A stretch of DNA of 64,000 bases from Selaginella tamariscina (Eukaryota > Streptophyta > Lycopodiopsida > Selaginellales > Selaginellaceae): the NCBI GenBank assembly GCA_003024785.1, contig PUQB01000304.1, positions 62,001 to 126,000 of the forward strand, written 5' to 3'. How positions within the stretch are numbered: position 1 is the first letter of the stretch; the number at the start of each line of letters is the position of its first letter. The notes beneath the pieces are model-generated. The model was not told where the DNA came from and ran no database searches. It worked only from the letters and a program-made list of their open reading frames with translations. This document shows, piece by piece, positions 1 through 12,499 of this stretch. Both the position numbers and the translations under genes were made by a program.

Positions 1-1468
1 TCTGGATCATACATACCAAGGTCCCAACCTATAAAGAGTGCTTGAAATTCGGACGATCTCCAGGGTAATATAGAGTGATATGGGTATCAAGTATCCATAT
101 AATACCAGCGCATTTACAAATGCTATTATCCCTGCTACCGCAGATTTCCTCGGGTTGTAGTATGGATTGTCCTCCCTAGGCCGTAAGTAAAAGATATCCT
201 GCATACAGGCGCACACGTATGTAGTTTCTGTGTGTGTGCATGTGTGTTATATTCAACTAAAGAACAATATTTACACATACTGCACACACACACACACACA
301 AGAGTGAACTTACCTCACCACGGGTCTTTGTGCGGACACCTCCAATCAGTCCACTTGTAAAGCTCATTACGAAAAGTATGATAAACATTACAAGCATAAT
401 CTTATCCAGGCTCTGATCAATCCTGCTACGTTTAGAGGGAGGTGCTATAGAGTTTCTCATAACTTTTGTGTCTGGCCCTGCATATATTACCACCCCAAAC
501 ACATAATCTGTGTTTTGTAGGCAGGAATCTCTTAAAAGCAGCTGTTGAGGGCCCAAAGGATACACCTGTGTATCAAGATATGTATATGTATGTGTGTGTA
601 GATGTGTGTGTATGTGTGTGCATATGATATCGCATATATAAACATGTCGATATAATATTGTTATATGTACCTGGCCATCTGGAAACTCGAGTTTGCCATT
701 GAAAGAGTACAATGAAGCATTTGGTGGCTCACATTTGACAACTGCTTCGAAATTGGCAAAGCTTTTCTCATGAACAAGATGCAACGTACTTCGTAAAGCT
801 TGTCGGACCTGCCTACATAAACAATTAATATTTAGTCTACAGTGAATAATTAAATATATCTAATATATTACTACTAGTTAAATTATACAAAACTATATTG
901 AAAACTCGTCACCTTTAAGTTTGTTTCACCGTCAAGGTTCTTGGTTTCTACGTAGCAAACTCCATCCCGTTGCTTGACTGTAGAAAGAGTATATCCGCTG
1001 GAAAATATTCCTTGTCCATGACTTTAACTACATCTCCTACTTGAACCTCACTCCACGCCTTTCTATGTACAACCCCTTCTGTACAGCATGTAACCGGCCT
1101 CGAGTTGATCTCACGGTCACCTTCAAATTAATTTTATGTTAAATGATAGTTATATACAACACGCGGGCATAAATATGTTTATAAACCCATACATATACTT
1201 GTATAAATAGATACCTTGAGCACGGCGAACATCTTCCCATAGCTCCCTAGCCATACCCACAAGAAGCACAAGCACCAAAGGAAATACGACACTATACCAT
1301 TTATATGGACTGAATGGTGTAAGTGAAAGAGCTGCCATTGCTGTAAAGTACCAATAAGCTGCTCTTCTGTATTGCTCAAATAATGATCTCGGTACAAAGT
1401 ACCATGTGTACTTTTTGTTGTCCATGTTCTATTGTTGGAATATCTGTATAAAGTACGCCTTATTATAC

Positions 1469-1506
<38 letters not shown>

Positions 1507-2814
1507 TACAATTATATCTATATGAGACACAACACGTCACGACGCACACACACATATAAACAGATATATATATATCATGACATGTACGAGCTCTGTACAG
1601 GTGTCAAAGAATGCTATATACAAGTCAAGTAATAAAGTTATAGCTACCGAAAGATATGGTCATACGCGCGGAAGTATATACTTAACAAAGTTTGTCCTTA
1701 ATAAAATGGTTTTCTAATAAAGTAAATACAAGTACGAAAAATAGTGTACTTTAACAAAAGTAAATAAAAATAAAGTAAAGTTTTGCATATGGGAGTGGTA
1801 TGAGAGTGATGAACACTTAACTATGGTATAATCTATGTAATTGCTTACCCGAAAGGAGCATTAAGAGACAGATTGTTGCAATGAACCTCGTGCTCATCTC
1901 CAGCCGCTACTGCCAACAATCTTGTGCGTCTAATCCCCTTCTGCTTCTCCCAAACCACCACTTCTTCGTGCTTCTACACAGAATCACGTCTCATATTGCA
2001 AATTGCTGATGAAAGAATACCCAAAATTCCAAAATTGCTGCTTGAAGCAGATTAAATACTTAGGCAGCACACTTAGTATCTAGGGGATACTTTGCCAAGT
2101 CTGCAATAAACAGGAGAGGTTATAATAGTGTACACCTCCTCTATCTAAGCTTCTAGAAATGCCGCGTACGACTTCTGCACAGGGAAAAGTTCAAGAAAGG
2201 GAACTCACATATAAGAACGTGTATATATATGTAAAGTCAAACTATTGGTACTGTAGTCTTTGTTCCAAAATGGACAACGTGCACAGAAATTGTTTGCTGC
2301 TCAGAAGCTCTCATGGAAACATGTAGAATAAGTAGGCAACGACTATGTGTACAATAAGGTATATGCGTGCGTGCGCGTGTACCTGGGAAGATTTATTATA
2401 ACGTACGAAGTGAATGCTTTGATTAACGCACTAGACGGAACTAACGGGCACGTGAATTAAATGTGTCCGAATTAAGGAAGTGGGGATTATATACATGAAA
2501 TGGGGCAAAAGCGGGATTTCCCGTGCAAAAATGGGATTTTGAAAGTGAAGAATTCCCTGGGATTGTTATACAGTACCATATCGGGATTGCAACATGAAAT
2601 TGGTGACTAAAGCTAAAGAAAATACGAGAATGCTTCAAATGAAGATGAATCATGTATCAATCAGGGAAAAAATGAGACATTACCTGCGTAAGTTGCTCGA
2701 TCATGTGTTAAAATCGGAGTTAAATATGTTGAAAATCGGGATGAAGGAGAGCACCGCAGCCATTGTTGATCCTTAATGCACGAAGTGATCTTCGTCTTCT
2801 TCGTCAGGCGCCAT
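1..2814 (-). CDS. P4-type phospholipid-transporting ATPase (flippase), 5' part
   Basis: This gene encodes the N-terminal part of a plant aminophospholipid flippase (ALA family), a membrane pump that moves phospholipids to the cytosolic leaflet. It continues past the left edge. Exons seen on the minus strand are about 1849-1973, 1215-1428, 913-1120, 671-808, 314-565 and 198 to beyond 1. They encode, in order, the LFEQYRRAAYWYF segment before the first membrane helices, a membrane pair, the actuator domain with NLDGETNLK (the DGET dephosphorylation motif), the APPSKRSRIDQ stretch and helices M3-M4 with PISLY. The phosphorylation site DKTGT lies outside the window. A tentative first exon starts at the ATG at 2814, below a telobox, and ends at a weak donor near 2782. 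Three one-base slips appear, at short runs near 1852-1856, 966-968 and 45-47. They could be assembly errors or true damage. The family call is firm; the 5' end is not. Confidence 0.85.
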
Positions 2815-4260
2815 AGCTGCTCGTCTAATGAACTTTCTATGATCTTTCCGTCCGTCGACCTAACTCCGCCCTTTGAATTTCAAAACCTTAATTAAACCCT
2901 AAACCCCTAAAATAATTCGGATATTCTTTTCAATTAAGGATATATTCTATTTAATCATTGACGTAGGCTATATATTATATAGTTATGTATAACTTTCAAA
3001 CTTGGACACGATGTGTAATATATTATAACTATAGAACCTTGAGCGAGTGACGTAATTAAAGTATAAGATCATGGTGTGCGTTATCCTAAACTATGGAACT
3101 TACATAGATAGGTATATTTTACATCAATCGTGATGTATAGTGTGCTGAGCCTCCATTCCTTCTCCAGTCAAATCTCTATTATTTATATTGTACGCATGCA
3201 ATCTAAGATTTAAAATATCTGTGTGTCTGCAAAGTATGTGTAATTAAAGTTATTACTATGCAAATCATAAGGTTAAATATTCAGAGTATCATCAAGATAA
3301 AACAAACAGTAAATAATATCTTAATTTACATTTGTTATCAATATGATCATCTCGTATGAGTTCCTCTATAAGTGTTTTAAAATAAAGAGGTAATCATTGA
3401 TTTAGTTTATTAGCACACCATGTGCATGTTTACACACACTGTGAACATGTGTGTATGTGTGTGGTGTACGCATAGAATCTATAGAATCTATGACTTAGAC
3501 TTTAGATCTACATTTGTCATGAACAGTGGCAAGTTGGATAGTCAAATTCTATACAGAGTACACGACTTACATACAATGGGCTTAAGTGACTCTGTCTTTT
3601 AGGGCTCATCTTATGTTGTTACAATATATAGATATCATACAGAATTTTTTTTATGTATATGTATGTTAATTAATATTCAAAATGAGTTATAACTTTTTCT
3701 TTTAATTTCAGATAATTTTTTTTTATATAATAAAAATATATTTATATTATTAATTTAAACCCAGTATAAATAATAAAATTCCTATATTATCATTTAAGCT
3801 TTGGGTTATAATAAATTTACATTTCAATAAATGTTCTTATTGAAAATATGTGTGATATAGGGAGATTTATGCAATAAATAAATAAATAAATAAAATTTAA
3901 TAATATGATTAAGACTTATATTGCTTGATATTAAATAATGGTGAATTGGACCATACGCACACGCATATACTCAAACTCCATTTGTTCCCATACATACGTA
4001 AACTCGGATATATATCATGCATCAGCACATATGTGTACTATAATTTTCTATGGAAAATTATCATGCCGACCCTCCAGTATTATACCCAATTGTCTTTGAG
4101 TCAAATTTAATAAAATATATACACATGTTATATAATATATATAATATATATATATCGGTAAACGAGATATATAACCATTATAAGTAAGGTTTTGCAAAGT
4201 TTATATTACATTATACAATACTATCGAACACAGATTGGGTATCTAAGTTAAGGGTTAGAA
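2815..4260. other. AT-rich spacer upstream of the flippase gene
   Basis: No gene is recognised here. Near 2890-2910 there is a telobox-like run (AAACCCTAAACCCC on the plus strand), just upstream of the tentative flippase first exon on the minus strand, so 2815-2950 is the likely promoter. The rest is AT-rich, with short TG/CA tracts (3420-3470), an AAAT run near 3875-3895 and an AT tract near 4130-4155. Short open frames here have microsatellite-like composition and no recognisable domain. Confidence 0.5.
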
Positions 4261-5706
4261 TTTTGGATTGAACATAGTTGTACTTCAGTGGTGGAGGTGA
4301 GGGCCAGCTCCTTATTGTCGTTCAAGCTCTCTCTCCCTCTTCTACGGTTGCCACAAACAGACGTACTTGCTGTGCTCAAAACATTGTTATCTCATGTTGC
4401 CACCAGACAAATTGTTTGCGCAACATATTGAGTTGCATGCTCGAGTTCTAGCCATGGGTGCTTCGTCCTCTTTGGTAACAGCATTACCTCCCTTGCCCAC
4501 ACATTGATCTAATTCATGTGTCTGCCTGCCTGATGCTTTTGCTGGTGGTGCTAACGTTGATGTGCCATTGACTTAACCACTTTCATGTCGTTGCAAACTA
4601 TCATGGTTAGGATGAAACTGCTTGTATTAGAAGTTTTGACATGCTTAAAGGGTGAGTGGTATCACCGTATCAGAGTTGAGAATCTCATGCTGACTTTCTC
4701 CTAGCGTTTGGATGGGATGAGGAAGATGTGGATACATTTCAAAAGTTGTATCATTCCCTACCAAGATAGTGTTATATAGTTTGGCATTAAATTTAAGACC
4801 CTCATGCTGCGTGTCTCTCCTGGTACGGGGGAGGATGTGAAGTGGGCTTGGTTTGGCCTGCTCTTTGGCCTACCTATGGGGTTTTGTGCATGCCTTAGCT
4901 CCTACAATTTTGGACAAAGCTCCCTGCCATGCCACAGTGTTGTGAATTAGGCGTTGCTACCATTGTCCCCTTGGTTGGTGGAGCGCCAGGTCTTGGTGCT
5001 ATTGGTGAGGCCTCTTGCTCTAGTCCTTATGGATATCGATCATGTGCAAGCACCCAATGATGCCTCCCTCCTCCAGCTGGTCGTCCTCCATTTGTTGATC
5101 ATCCTGCTCTTGCACGTTGCCCACCAATTTATTAGGCCTATGAACATACTTTTTGCGAGTGTCATGCGAGTGTCACACCTTTCCCAATTGGCAACCTCCT
5201 CCTAGATGATGGGCATTGCATCGCTGTCTTCAAAATGTGGTTGTTGCCACTTTTCCCCCTAGCTCATGATGTTCATGTTGGTCATTTGGCCCTTCCTTTA
5301 GAGTAGCACTTCTAGAAACAATTTGGCGTGTTGACTCTTGAGGGCAACTACAGACTAGATGTTTGCCCTCTGGCCTTCTTTTGCTCTTCATGGCAAGTTG
5401 TTCAGTGGCTCAATAACAAATCTACCTTCACTATGCGAGGTGTTCTTTAAGTTGTCTTGGTCTCCATCTTGATTGATAGCAATTTCAGTTTCTTCCATGA
5501 TCAAGTAGTGGTACACTAGTTGCAGCTTCTAGTGGTCCCCTTCTCAACCTATGTTTGTCGTGTATGGCAATGGGATCTCACAAGCAGCCTTTTGACATTT
5601 AGCACCAATGCATGTATAGATGGGTGAAGTGTCTACATCAATCCCACTTCAGATTTGCCACAACAATTATTCAGCATCATCTTGGGTATGCAATGGTTAA
5701 AGTTAG
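4260..5706 (+). mobile_element. Decayed Ty3/gypsy gag-protease fragment
   Basis: Broken coding sequence on the plus strand. The clearest part is an aspartic-protease-like region at about 5455-5700, with an ILIDS-type active-site strand followed by an ILGMQWLK end that matches the conserved GMDWL motif closing plant gypsy protease domains. The stretch before it (about 4680-5400) is compatible with gag but too decayed to be sure. The fragment stops where a copy of the 1.7-kb LTR family begins at about 5707, which suggests that LTR inserted into it. It is a fossil with many breaks and no recognisable LTR of its own. Confidence 0.4.
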
Positions 5707-7920
5707 TAATCATAGTCTTTACTATGATTCCTTTTTACTTTGGACATTAAATGTTGTTACCTACTGTACTATGTTGATAAACCCTAGTGCATTTGGGTAT
5801 ATAATGATGGTTCGACTGGGTGTCATTAGTATTTATAGGAAATTCTAAGCGAAGTTAGAACTTACCTTCTAGAAAATCCACCCCCGATTTTGACGTTCTA
5901 AGTAGATGAGTTCGGCATGTTAAATAGGGTTAGGAACACCCCTAGGGTTGCCCTTACTCACATTCTAAATCCCCACCCCCTTAGGTAGGGTTTAGTGGTA
6001 GGAGTTAAATTTGGTTGGAAACTCATTTCATAACTAAGGGGCTAGCATTTTTGTGCCAGCCCACTTACACATATAAGAAAAGAGGGGGGCGGGGGGGCTC
6101 CACACATAATAAGGTAGAGTATGTAGAAGTGAGGGTTCTTAGGTTCATCGTTACTCTTCCCTCGGTGCAAGCTCTAGCTTGTGCTGTCAAGGCACAACCC
6201 TCTGTTTTACCGCCTCAACTTCCATACAATAGGGGTACGTCCCATCATTGGGGTAGCCTACCCTTAATATGGCAAATCCATGCATGGGAGGTCTTGTTAG
6301 ATTACACGTTCCAAGGGTCAAAGGTTGAGGCTTGTCTCCAACCACTTGGTCCATGTCAAGTTAAGAGCAGCACTCACAACTAAGTAGAGCACATTCATGT
6401 CCTTGTCCAACTATGGTTGTGAGTTCTTTGGTTAATAAGGTTTCCTTACTGAGTTCCTGAGGGATATACAAAGGGGTTATAGAGTTGGCATTAAGAGCCA
6501 CATTCGTGGCATCTAGTGGAAACTCTTGAATCTAAAGGGGTTATTACATGATAGCCCATATTTGGGAAACAGTGTCACATCTTCATGTGACATTAGGCTT
6601 AGATGGCACATAGTACAACACCTAAGGCACACTTTTTGGGGTTGTCTCATGTGGTTAAAGCTGAGGGTTGGATACTCTAGTAAGCAAGTGTACATGTGCT
6701 CATAATAGGATTAAACCTTGGGCATCGGCTCAAGGAAGGTTAGGTCTCGTAACTAGGTGTGTTAATGGACACACTTGGCTAGGGGGTGTTCTCCTTGGGA
6801 TTTAGGTGTGAACACAACCTAAGCTCATTAGTGGGAGCCCTTTCGTGAGGCACTTGTGGGGTTTTATACTTAGGGCTATCCAAACTTAGCCTTGGAGAGT
6901 TTGTTTAGTAGAACACTCATGTTCATTTACAGTGCACACTCATATCCTCACTAAGTATTAGCCCTAGTACTAAGGTATAACTTGACCACTCAAATCCTTA
7001 AGGGTTAGTTGTGGTTAAGGGCAACCCTTGTTACCCTGGGGGTTGTACTTTTTGATGAGGGTGATTCCTCATGGGGTAAGTCACGATGCCTTAGCTTTGA
7101 CATGGGGTATGTGTAAAGCATGTCTCCTTAACAGGGTTGGGGCATGAGTCTATCTAAGTTTTTAGAGCAAGATCTTAAAGTCTACTCAGGTTATCCTATA
7201 AAGTTTGAAGGATAGTCATTTTAAAGGACTTAAGGTAGAACCCTAATTTTTGCCTATTTGGGCATCTGAGTCAAGCTTTAGGGATTGTTAAACAGGAAAA
7301 CCGGAAATCCCCTTTTCCTATTTAATTGGGTTTCCTTTCCCATAACCTTTTAAGAAAGGCTACACACTTTCTTTCCTTCAACTCTCCACATTTATATATA
7401 TTAAAACTCCTTCTCTCAAAGCCACAATGACTGGTCTCCGAAGTCAAGGGCAAGAACGGATTTTGGCTATTGCCTTGTTAGATCCATTCATTGAGAGTAC
7501 ACACACATACACACAAGATCTTATAATATGCACCTTTCATTACTAACATGAATACAAAAGACAAAGTGTAGAGAACCTTTATCTCCTGCTGGAACTTCAA
7601 ATGGAGACCCCTCCTTCGTTGCCCTAACTCCCTTAATTACTCTTCCTCTCGCCATGTCATCCTTTACCTTTTCCTTTTCCTTCACCTTTTCCTTTTCCTT
7701 TTCCTCTCAGTAAGGATTTTCCTCCTTCACAACCTTTCCTTCCATGCTTACTACAGACCTTCCTACCCTTATTCTCTCTACAGTAGGATGTCCTATGCTC
7801 CTAATTTTACCTTTAACAGGGATTATCTTGGAAAACTTGGCGTTGCTCACACAAGGAATTAACGCCGGAAGGCCACTTAATGGCCATGTGTTAGCCCTTT
7901 GGGTTAAACCTCTGACATAG
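5707..7920 (+). mobile_element. LTR of the 1.7-kb family, copy A
   Basis: This is an old LTR copy in plus orientation. It starts with the family's palindromic end (CATAGTCTTTACTATG) and ends with the GGTTAAAC-type segment near 7910. It aligns along its length with the minus-strand copies at 9446-11230 and 17807-19521. It is longer than those copies because about 560 bp (7270-7830), absent from them, lies near its 3' part. That stretch has a TATA-like TTTATATATATTAAAACTCC and a pyrimidine-rich CCTTTTCCTTTTCC tract. It may be either an insertion or promoter sequence lost from the other copies. No coding capacity is recognised. Confidence 0.6.
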
Positions 7921-8085
7921 TATGTGCACTTTTGAACTTTGGCTCCTCAACCCTTTGTATCTCGGGCTTCCCCACTATTTCTTTGGTTCCTTTTCATTGT
8001 TGAAGGTACCCTTTTGCTATTCTTCATACACCTTCAATTTCTACTAGTGTTGTTGTGGATCCACTTGCTGAAGATCGGGCACATG

Positions 8086-9023
8086 TGTCATAGCTTTTAC
8101 TATGACTTCTCTTTATTTTGAAAAACATGCTCGCTTAGTGCACTTAGGTATCTAGTGATGGTTCAACTGGGTGTTATTATGTGTCAAATATGGTTAGAAA
8201 CAACCCAAAAGTTGCCCTAACCCCACGCCCTAATCCCTTCCATGTTAAAGTTTAGGGGTCAATGGGTTGTTAAATTAAACTCATCAAGTATATTCCCATT
8301 GGAAATGAGATTCAATGTTAACCCACTTTATAAATAGGAAAATGAGGGGGGAAGGGCCTCTCGCATATATTAAATAGAATATGTAATGAGAGTTTTTATT
8401 TTAGGTTTATAATTGAGTTTGTTATTTTTTTACCAGTACAAGCTCAAGCTTGCCGCCTTAACTTCCAAACGATAGGGATAAGTCCCACCTTTGGGGTAAT
8501 TTACCCTTAACAGCTGCAAATTCACACATGGGAGGTCTTGTTGGAATACACGTTTCAAGGGTCAAAGGTTAAGGTATATCTCCAACCTCCTTCTTCACTT
8601 TAAGTTAAGAGTAACACTTATAATTAAGTAGGGCACATTCGTTTTCTTGTTCAAATGTGAATGTGGAATCTTAATTGATATTTTTTTTTTACCAAATTCT
8701 TGAGGGTTCACAGAGTTGGCATCTATGAGCCATGTTCGTGGCACTAAGTGTAATTCTTAAATTTGAGGGTTATGGTGAGGTAGCTCACATTTTGGGAACA
8801 ATGTCACATGAAGATGTGATACTAGGTTAGATGGCATGTTGTAAATATTGAAGCATGCCCTTTGGGTTGTCTCATGGGCTTAATGCTGAGGGTTGAATAC
8901 TCTTGCAAGAAAACATGCTTATGCTTGCATCATGGTGTTAAGTCTTAGAAGGGAGGCTAGGTTTCATAATTGGATGTGCTATTGGCACATTTGTTTATGA
9001 GGTGTTTTCTTTAGGATCTAGGG
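8086..9023 (+). mobile_element. LTR of the 1.7-kb family, copy C (5' part)
   Basis: Plus-oriented, degenerate LTR fragment. It opens with TGTCATAGCTTTTACTATGA and follows the family consensus (the CAGCCCACTT-like, GGGGTAATTTACCCTTAA and GGCATCTATGAGCCA blocks) until about 9023, where another copy of the same family begins. This is an LTR-into-LTR arrangement. The 160 bp before it (7921-8085) has no feature I can name. Confidence 0.55.
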
Positions 9024-9445
9024 TGTCATAGTTTTTAACTATAACCTTTACTTTTACTTTGGAGTTAACTGTTGTTATCTACCAAGTTATGTTGATGAAC
9101 CCTAGGTGTAGAAGAAATAGTATTTAGTAATGGTCAAGCAGTGTTATTAGGTATTTACAAGAAACTCTAGGTGAAGCTAGCACCTCTCCCCGATTTGACA
9201 TTCTCAGTTAGGTGTCTTGGTGAGTCCTGAGTATAAAAAAGGGTTAAAAAACATCTCTAGGGTTGACCTAATCCTAGGATTTCTCTAACACCACACCCTA
9301 AAAAAACCCCTCCCGCTTGGGTAGGTAGGAGTTAGGCTAGGTGATTAATAAAGAAGCTGGCATTCCGTGCTAGCCCACTTACACATATAGAAAAAGAGGG
9401 GTGGGGTGCTTCATCACATAAATAAGGTAGAGTATATGTAGTGAG
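9024..9445 (+). mobile_element. LTR of the 1.7-kb family, copy D (left half)
   Basis: Plus-oriented LTR starting TGTCATAGTTTTTAACTATAA. It is interrupted by a minus-strand solo LTR and resumes at 11236. The break falls at a GTGAG pentanucleotide that is repeated on the far side of the inserted LTR. Copy D is therefore older than the solo LTR inside it. Confidence 0.6.
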
Positions 9446-11230
9446 TGTCAGAGTTTTAATTCGGAGCTAACATGTGGCCACCAAGTGGCCTTCCGGCGTC
9501 AATTCCCTATGTGAGCAACGATAAGTCTACCCTAAGAGTCTGACTCAGATGCATAGTTAAACAGAAAACTTAGAGTCCTACCTTAAGTCCCTTAGAATGA
9601 CCATCTCTTGAACCCTAGAGGATATCCCATGAACCCTAATTTGATGGTTTCTCATTACACAAATGTTGTTTAGAGGAGGGGCTTGTTTCTTATGTCGATT
9701 TTAATTATGATGTTAAAATGAACATTGAGTATAATTACGTAAAGATAGATTAATAATTAGCACCTAGTTATGTATCACACATGCCCCTGTGACAGAGCTA
9801 AGGCATTGTCACTTACCCCTTGAGGAATCATCCTCATTCGGGAGTACAACCCCTTTAGGACGATAAGAGATACCCTGAACCACGACTAACCCCTAAGGGT
9901 TTGAGTGGCCAAGTCATACCCTAGACCTAGGGCTAGTACTTAATGTGGACATGAGTGTGTGCCATAGGCGAACATGAATGTTTTGTTAAGCAAACTCCCT
10001 AAGGCTAAGTTTGAATAACCCTAAGTACATGACTTTGTGAATGTCTCATGATAGGGCTTATGCTAACGAGCTTAGGTTGTTCAACCTTAAATCCTAAAGA
10101 GAACACCCCTCTAGCCATGTGTGCCAAAGCACACCTAGTTACAAGACCTAACTTCCCTTGAGAGGATGCCTAAGGTTTAGCACCCTAGTGCGAGCACAAG
10201 CATGCTTGTTTACTAGAGTATCTAACCCCTTGGCAACAAATCCATGACACGACCCCAAAGGGCGTGCCTCGGGTGTTGTATCATGTGATGTCAAGCTCAA
10301 TGTCAATCTCCATGTGACACTGCCTTTTGCGATGTGGGCTATCATGCCATAGCCCTTAGATTCAAGAGTTACACCAAGTGCCACAAACGTGGCTCCTAAA
10401 TGCCAACTCTAGAACCCCTTAGTGAACCCTCAAGAACTGAACCTGTCAAACAAGATTCCACACCCACAATTGGACAAGGACACAAATGTGCCTTGCTTGG
10501 TCATGAGTGCTACACTTAACTTAACGTGGAGGAGGAGGTTGGAGACAAGCCTCAACCTCTGCCTCTTGGAACATGCATTCCGACAAGACTTCCTAGGCAT
10601 AGATTCGCCAACGTTAAGGGTAAGCTATCCCAAAGATGGGACGTACCCTTGTCATCTGGAAGTTAAGGTGGCACAACAGAGGGTTGTACCTTAACGACAC
10701 AAGCTAAAGCTTGCATCGACAGAAGAGCAACAAACTCAATCATGAACCCAAGAGCTCTCTTACATGTACTACTTAATATATGTGATAGAGCCCCTCCCCC
10801 CCTGTTTTTCTGTTTACATAAGTGGGTTGGCACAGAATCTCATTCCCAAAAAGAATATACTTAGTGAGTTAATTAATGACCCATTAACCCTTAAACCCTA
10901 ACATGAAGGGTTTAGGCGTGGGTTAGGCCAACCCTAGGGTTAGGTCAACCCTAAGGGTGTTTCTACCCATATTCGACATGCTAAACTCACCGAAACCACC
11001 CAAAAACCTAACTGGGACAAGGAAAACTAGGAAGAGTTTTTTAAAAGATACATTCTAGCTTTGCCTAGAGTTTCATGTAAATACCTAATGACACTCGGCT
11101 GGACCATCACTAGATACCCAAGTACACTAAGCAGGCCTGTTTCTTACTACATCTAAAGCTTGTTAACATAGTTTAGTAAGTAACAACAATTAACATCCAA
11201 AGTAAAGAAGTCATAGTAAAAACTATGACA
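9446..11230 (-). mobile_element. Solo LTR with target duplication GTGAG
   Basis: A 1,785-bp minus-oriented LTR of the same family, with TG...CA ends (plus-strand left end TGTCAGAGTTTTAA, right end AAAAACTATGACA). It is flanked by the direct repeat GTGAG at 9441-9445 and 11231-11235, the expected 5-bp target duplication. No internal element sequence is present, so it is a solo LTR left by recombination between the two LTRs of a former element. The flanks are the two halves of copy D. Short open frames inside it (for example near 10422-10694) recur in other copies and are LTR sequence, not genes. Confidence 0.75.
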
Positions 11231-11235
11231 GTGAG

Positions 11236-11990
11236 AGTTTTTTGGTTCAAAAGAGAACTTGTTATTTTTCTATCAATGCAAGCTAAGTTTGTGTTGTCAA
11301 GGCACAACTTTCATTTTGTCACCTCAACTTTCAAACAATAGAATACATCCCACCTTTGGGTTAGCCTACCCTTATTGTTGGTAGGATTGCGCCCTTGTGA
11401 CTGGGTATGTCATGTCCAAAGAGTTAATCAATTCTTTGGTCTGTTAACTCACTCGCAAGCTTGGAAAGGATTGCATGAGTTCATGTTCTGTAAGAATAAT
11501 GGTTGAGGCCTTGCTCTGGCCGCCTCATCCAAGTCAAGCTAGGAACGATACTTGCAACTTAGTACACATCATGACTCATGAGGTGAGCATTGTCCATGGA
11601 TTTGGCCAAGTGGGGTATGAATTCTTAAAGAACATGTTTCTAACATGGTTACTTTACTAGATCTTGTGGGGTTTCTAGATAGGGATTCCAAGGTTAAGCA
11701 TTTGGCAAGCTGCCTTTGTTGCACCAATTAAAAACTCTAAAATAGGGGTTGGACAACCTAAGCTCATTAACAAGACCCCTTTTTGTGAGGCACTCGCGAG
11801 GTCATGTACCTAGCTTATCCAAACCTAGCCTTAGGGAGTTTACTTAATAAAACAGTTGTGTTTCCTACGGCGCACACTTGTGTCCTCATTAAATACTAAC
11901 CCTAGGTCTAGGGTATAACTTGCCATTCAAACCCTTAGGGGTTAGTCATGGTTCAGGTACCCCTTGTTGCCCTAAAAGAGTGGTCGTCGG
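11236..11990 (+). mobile_element. LTR of the 1.7-kb family, copy D (right part)
   Basis: Continuation of copy D after the solo LTR. The ATGCAAGCTAAG, CACCTCAACTTTCAAACAAT, CCTAAGCTCATTA and CCTAGGTCTAGGG blocks follow the family order. The copy is degenerate, and its 3' end is lost near 11990. Confidence 0.5.
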
Positions 11991-12085
11991 GGACTCCACA
12001 TTAAATGTGGGATGACTTTGGGTGGTCTCAGTGGTCTCCAAGATGTTGTTGTCAACACTCAATCCTAGGGTTTTGAGCCATCGGT

Positions 12086-12480
12086 TCACCTGTTACTTTG
12101 GGATGTATGGGATGTGTAGTGGTGGCCTCTACCTGGACACTGCAAGGGTCTGTGTATTAGTGGACTAGAGCTCCTTTCCTTCTGGTGCAGGCTTTTGATG
12201 ATGAGGAAAAAGGGAGGAGAGAGAGAGAGAGAGAGTAAGCAACAATAAGCAGAAGAGATATATATGTATTGCCTCTTAGAAGTATAAGGTGGCCCCTCTC
12301 TTAGAAACCAAGATTCGGATTCACTACCTCCTAGTCGTGGATTAGAAGGACCCCGACCCACTCTGCTTATAGAGTGGGTCGGGTGGTACTAGGACGTAGG
12401 CCTCACTGGACCTCCTCCCTTGATTGGGTCTTGGCCTACTGACTTAATGTGCCTCCCCCACGTGTGCTGTCCTTAAACCT
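12086..12480. repeat. GA tract and GC-rich hairpin
   Basis: A (GA)n tract at about 12213-12236 is followed by a perfect 13-bp inverted repeat with a 6-base loop at 12352-12383 (arm CCCGACCCACTCT, loop GCTTAT). The hairpin is visible directly. Its function is unknown and no gene is recognised around it. Confidence 0.45.
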
Positions 12481-12499
12481 TGGTGGTTAATTCGGATGA

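Noticed and set aside
10422-10694. Conserved open frame recurring at 16511-16777 and 18668-18970
   Set aside because: The similarity covers the whole LTR and not just the frame, and the orientation follows the LTR. It is repeat sequence, not a gene family.
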